Origin: a virus
IMG/VR virus record: IMGVR_UViG_3300025873_000040
Span: 1 to 25,660 of that record
Reading direction: 5' to 3' (one strand)
Length of the DNA: 25,660 nucleotides
The translations under genes were made by a program, and so were the position numbers. This document shows, piece after piece, positions 25,144-25,660 of the stretch (positions are counted from its first letter, which is position 1; each line of letters starts with the position of its first letter). The notes below the pieces were generated by a model that was not told where the DNA came from, ran no database searches, and worked only from the letters and a program-made list of their open reading frames with translations.

Positions 25144-25660
25144 ATGCCACCACAAAATCCAAGTTATCCTGGCGCAGGAGGAGGGGATCCATCCTATACT
25201 TACCAAGGGGGGGATGGGTCTGGTATGGTCCCTGTTTCGGGGTCGCCTTATGATCCAACTCTATCAGGTCCGTGGATGATAGAAACTCAAGGTTTAACTC
25301 TTACATATTATAGGGCTCCTAGAATGTATGGAGTTAGTTCTGTTAATCATGGGTTAGCGTCTGTATCTAGAGGAGACTACATCCAAAGCACTGAGATGTT
25401 GCAAACAGTAGCAGCCTATTACAAAAGAGAAAAGGTTTACGGAAATTATTCAACTAGCACATGGCAACAACCCCAAACATTTAGATATTTAATTAATATG
25501 TGTGATCCCTATGGGAATTGTTATGGGGCTTCTTCAGACTATGTTAGTTCTGGTCACGGGGCATCTGCCTTGGGCCCACAGGGTCAGGTAATTACAGCCC
25601 ATGAATGGTATAACCGAAGACCTTGGGATGAGTTGGGTGATTCTACAGCACGTGAAGGAG
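25144..25660 (+). CDS. Virion-type structural protein, paralogue, cut by the window end
   Basis: An open frame from ATG 25144 continues to the last base without a stop, giving the first 172 residues. AAAGGAAC stands 7-8 nt before the ATG. The N-terminus is Pro/Gly/Ser-rich (MPPQNPSYPGAGGGDP). The body aligns motif by motif with the upstream gene (LSGPWMIETQGLTLTYYRAP, GLASVSRG, ASSDYVSSGHGASALGPQG, EWYNRRPW). It has an insertion around ALGPQG compared with its neighbour. It is presumably of similar full length, about 300 aa. Confidence 0.75.
   Translation, partial: MPPQNPSYPGAGGGDPSYTYQGGDGSGMVPVSGSPYDPTLSGPWMIETQGLTLTYYRAPRMYGVSSVNHGLASVSRGDYIQSTEMLQTVAAYYKREKVYGNYSTSTWQQPQTFRYLINMCDPYGNCYGASSDYVSSGHGASALGPQGQVITAHEWYNRRPWDELGDSTAREG

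Overview
The window looks like part of the genome of an uncultured T4-like tailed phage (myovirus type). It carries a terminase large subunit (17397-18953) directly followed by a T4 gp20-type portal (18938-20704). Around these are compact, often overlapping (ATGA) structural genes, an AT-rich backbone, T4-late-like CTAWATA(A) promoter boxes and a phage-type sigma factor. No major capsid protein, prohead protease, tail sheath or tail tube gene could be recognised, so they probably lie outside the window or are too divergent to see.

Region 1 (1-3602, + strand) holds small accessory genes: a secreted protein, a tiny membrane protein and a staphylococcal-nuclease-fold enzyme. These are followed by a tightly coupled operon of six small, strongly basic proteins. 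Several start with the same peptide, roughly M-K-Y-L-T-x-A-G-x-x-F-I-x-E followed by a small residue. This resembles the T4 capsid-targeting sequence plus the prohead protease site ([LI]-x-E before a small residue), so they are best read as candidate internal head proteins. A further copy lies alone at 10132-10335.

Region 2 (3603-4201) is a non-coding AT-rich stretch. It has four copies of a 13-bp direct repeat, a candidate promoter and a short terminated RNA.

Region 3 (4202-9886, - strand) is a block of early-type genes that appears more GC-rich than its surroundings: a GP88-like Cys protein, a sigma factor, a DUF932 protein, small zinc-ribbon-like proteins and several membrane micro-proteins. 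Six copies of a 58-90 bp intergenic cassette punctuate the block. Eight sigma70-like promoters (TTGAnn, 16-17 bp, TAGAAT or TAGTAT) drive it. In six of them the -10 box lies exactly 6 nt before the ATG, which predicts leaderless mRNAs. An 82-nt RNA with both ends of a tmRNA but no tag-coding middle lies at 8996-9077. Leaderless TANNNT-N6-ATG promoters and GP88/DUF932 genes are common in actinobacteria and actinophages, so an actinobacterial host is possible; this is inference only.

Region 4 (10132-16321) contains mostly virion-type and unknown genes: two structural-type proteins on the - strand, two Cys-rich proteins, a two-TM protein (holin candidate), small basic and membrane proteins, and a 576-aa composite basic/Gly-Ala-rich protein. 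A bidirectional terminator separates the convergent transcripts near 10340-10373.

Region 5 (16314-25660) is the packaging and structure module. A minus-strand glycosyltransferase and a Cys-rich protein precede terL, sharing a CATG start with it. Then come the portal, a very charged 546-aa protein, two unknown proteins, a fibre-like protein and two paralogues of the 10393-11346 protein, the last cut off by the window end.
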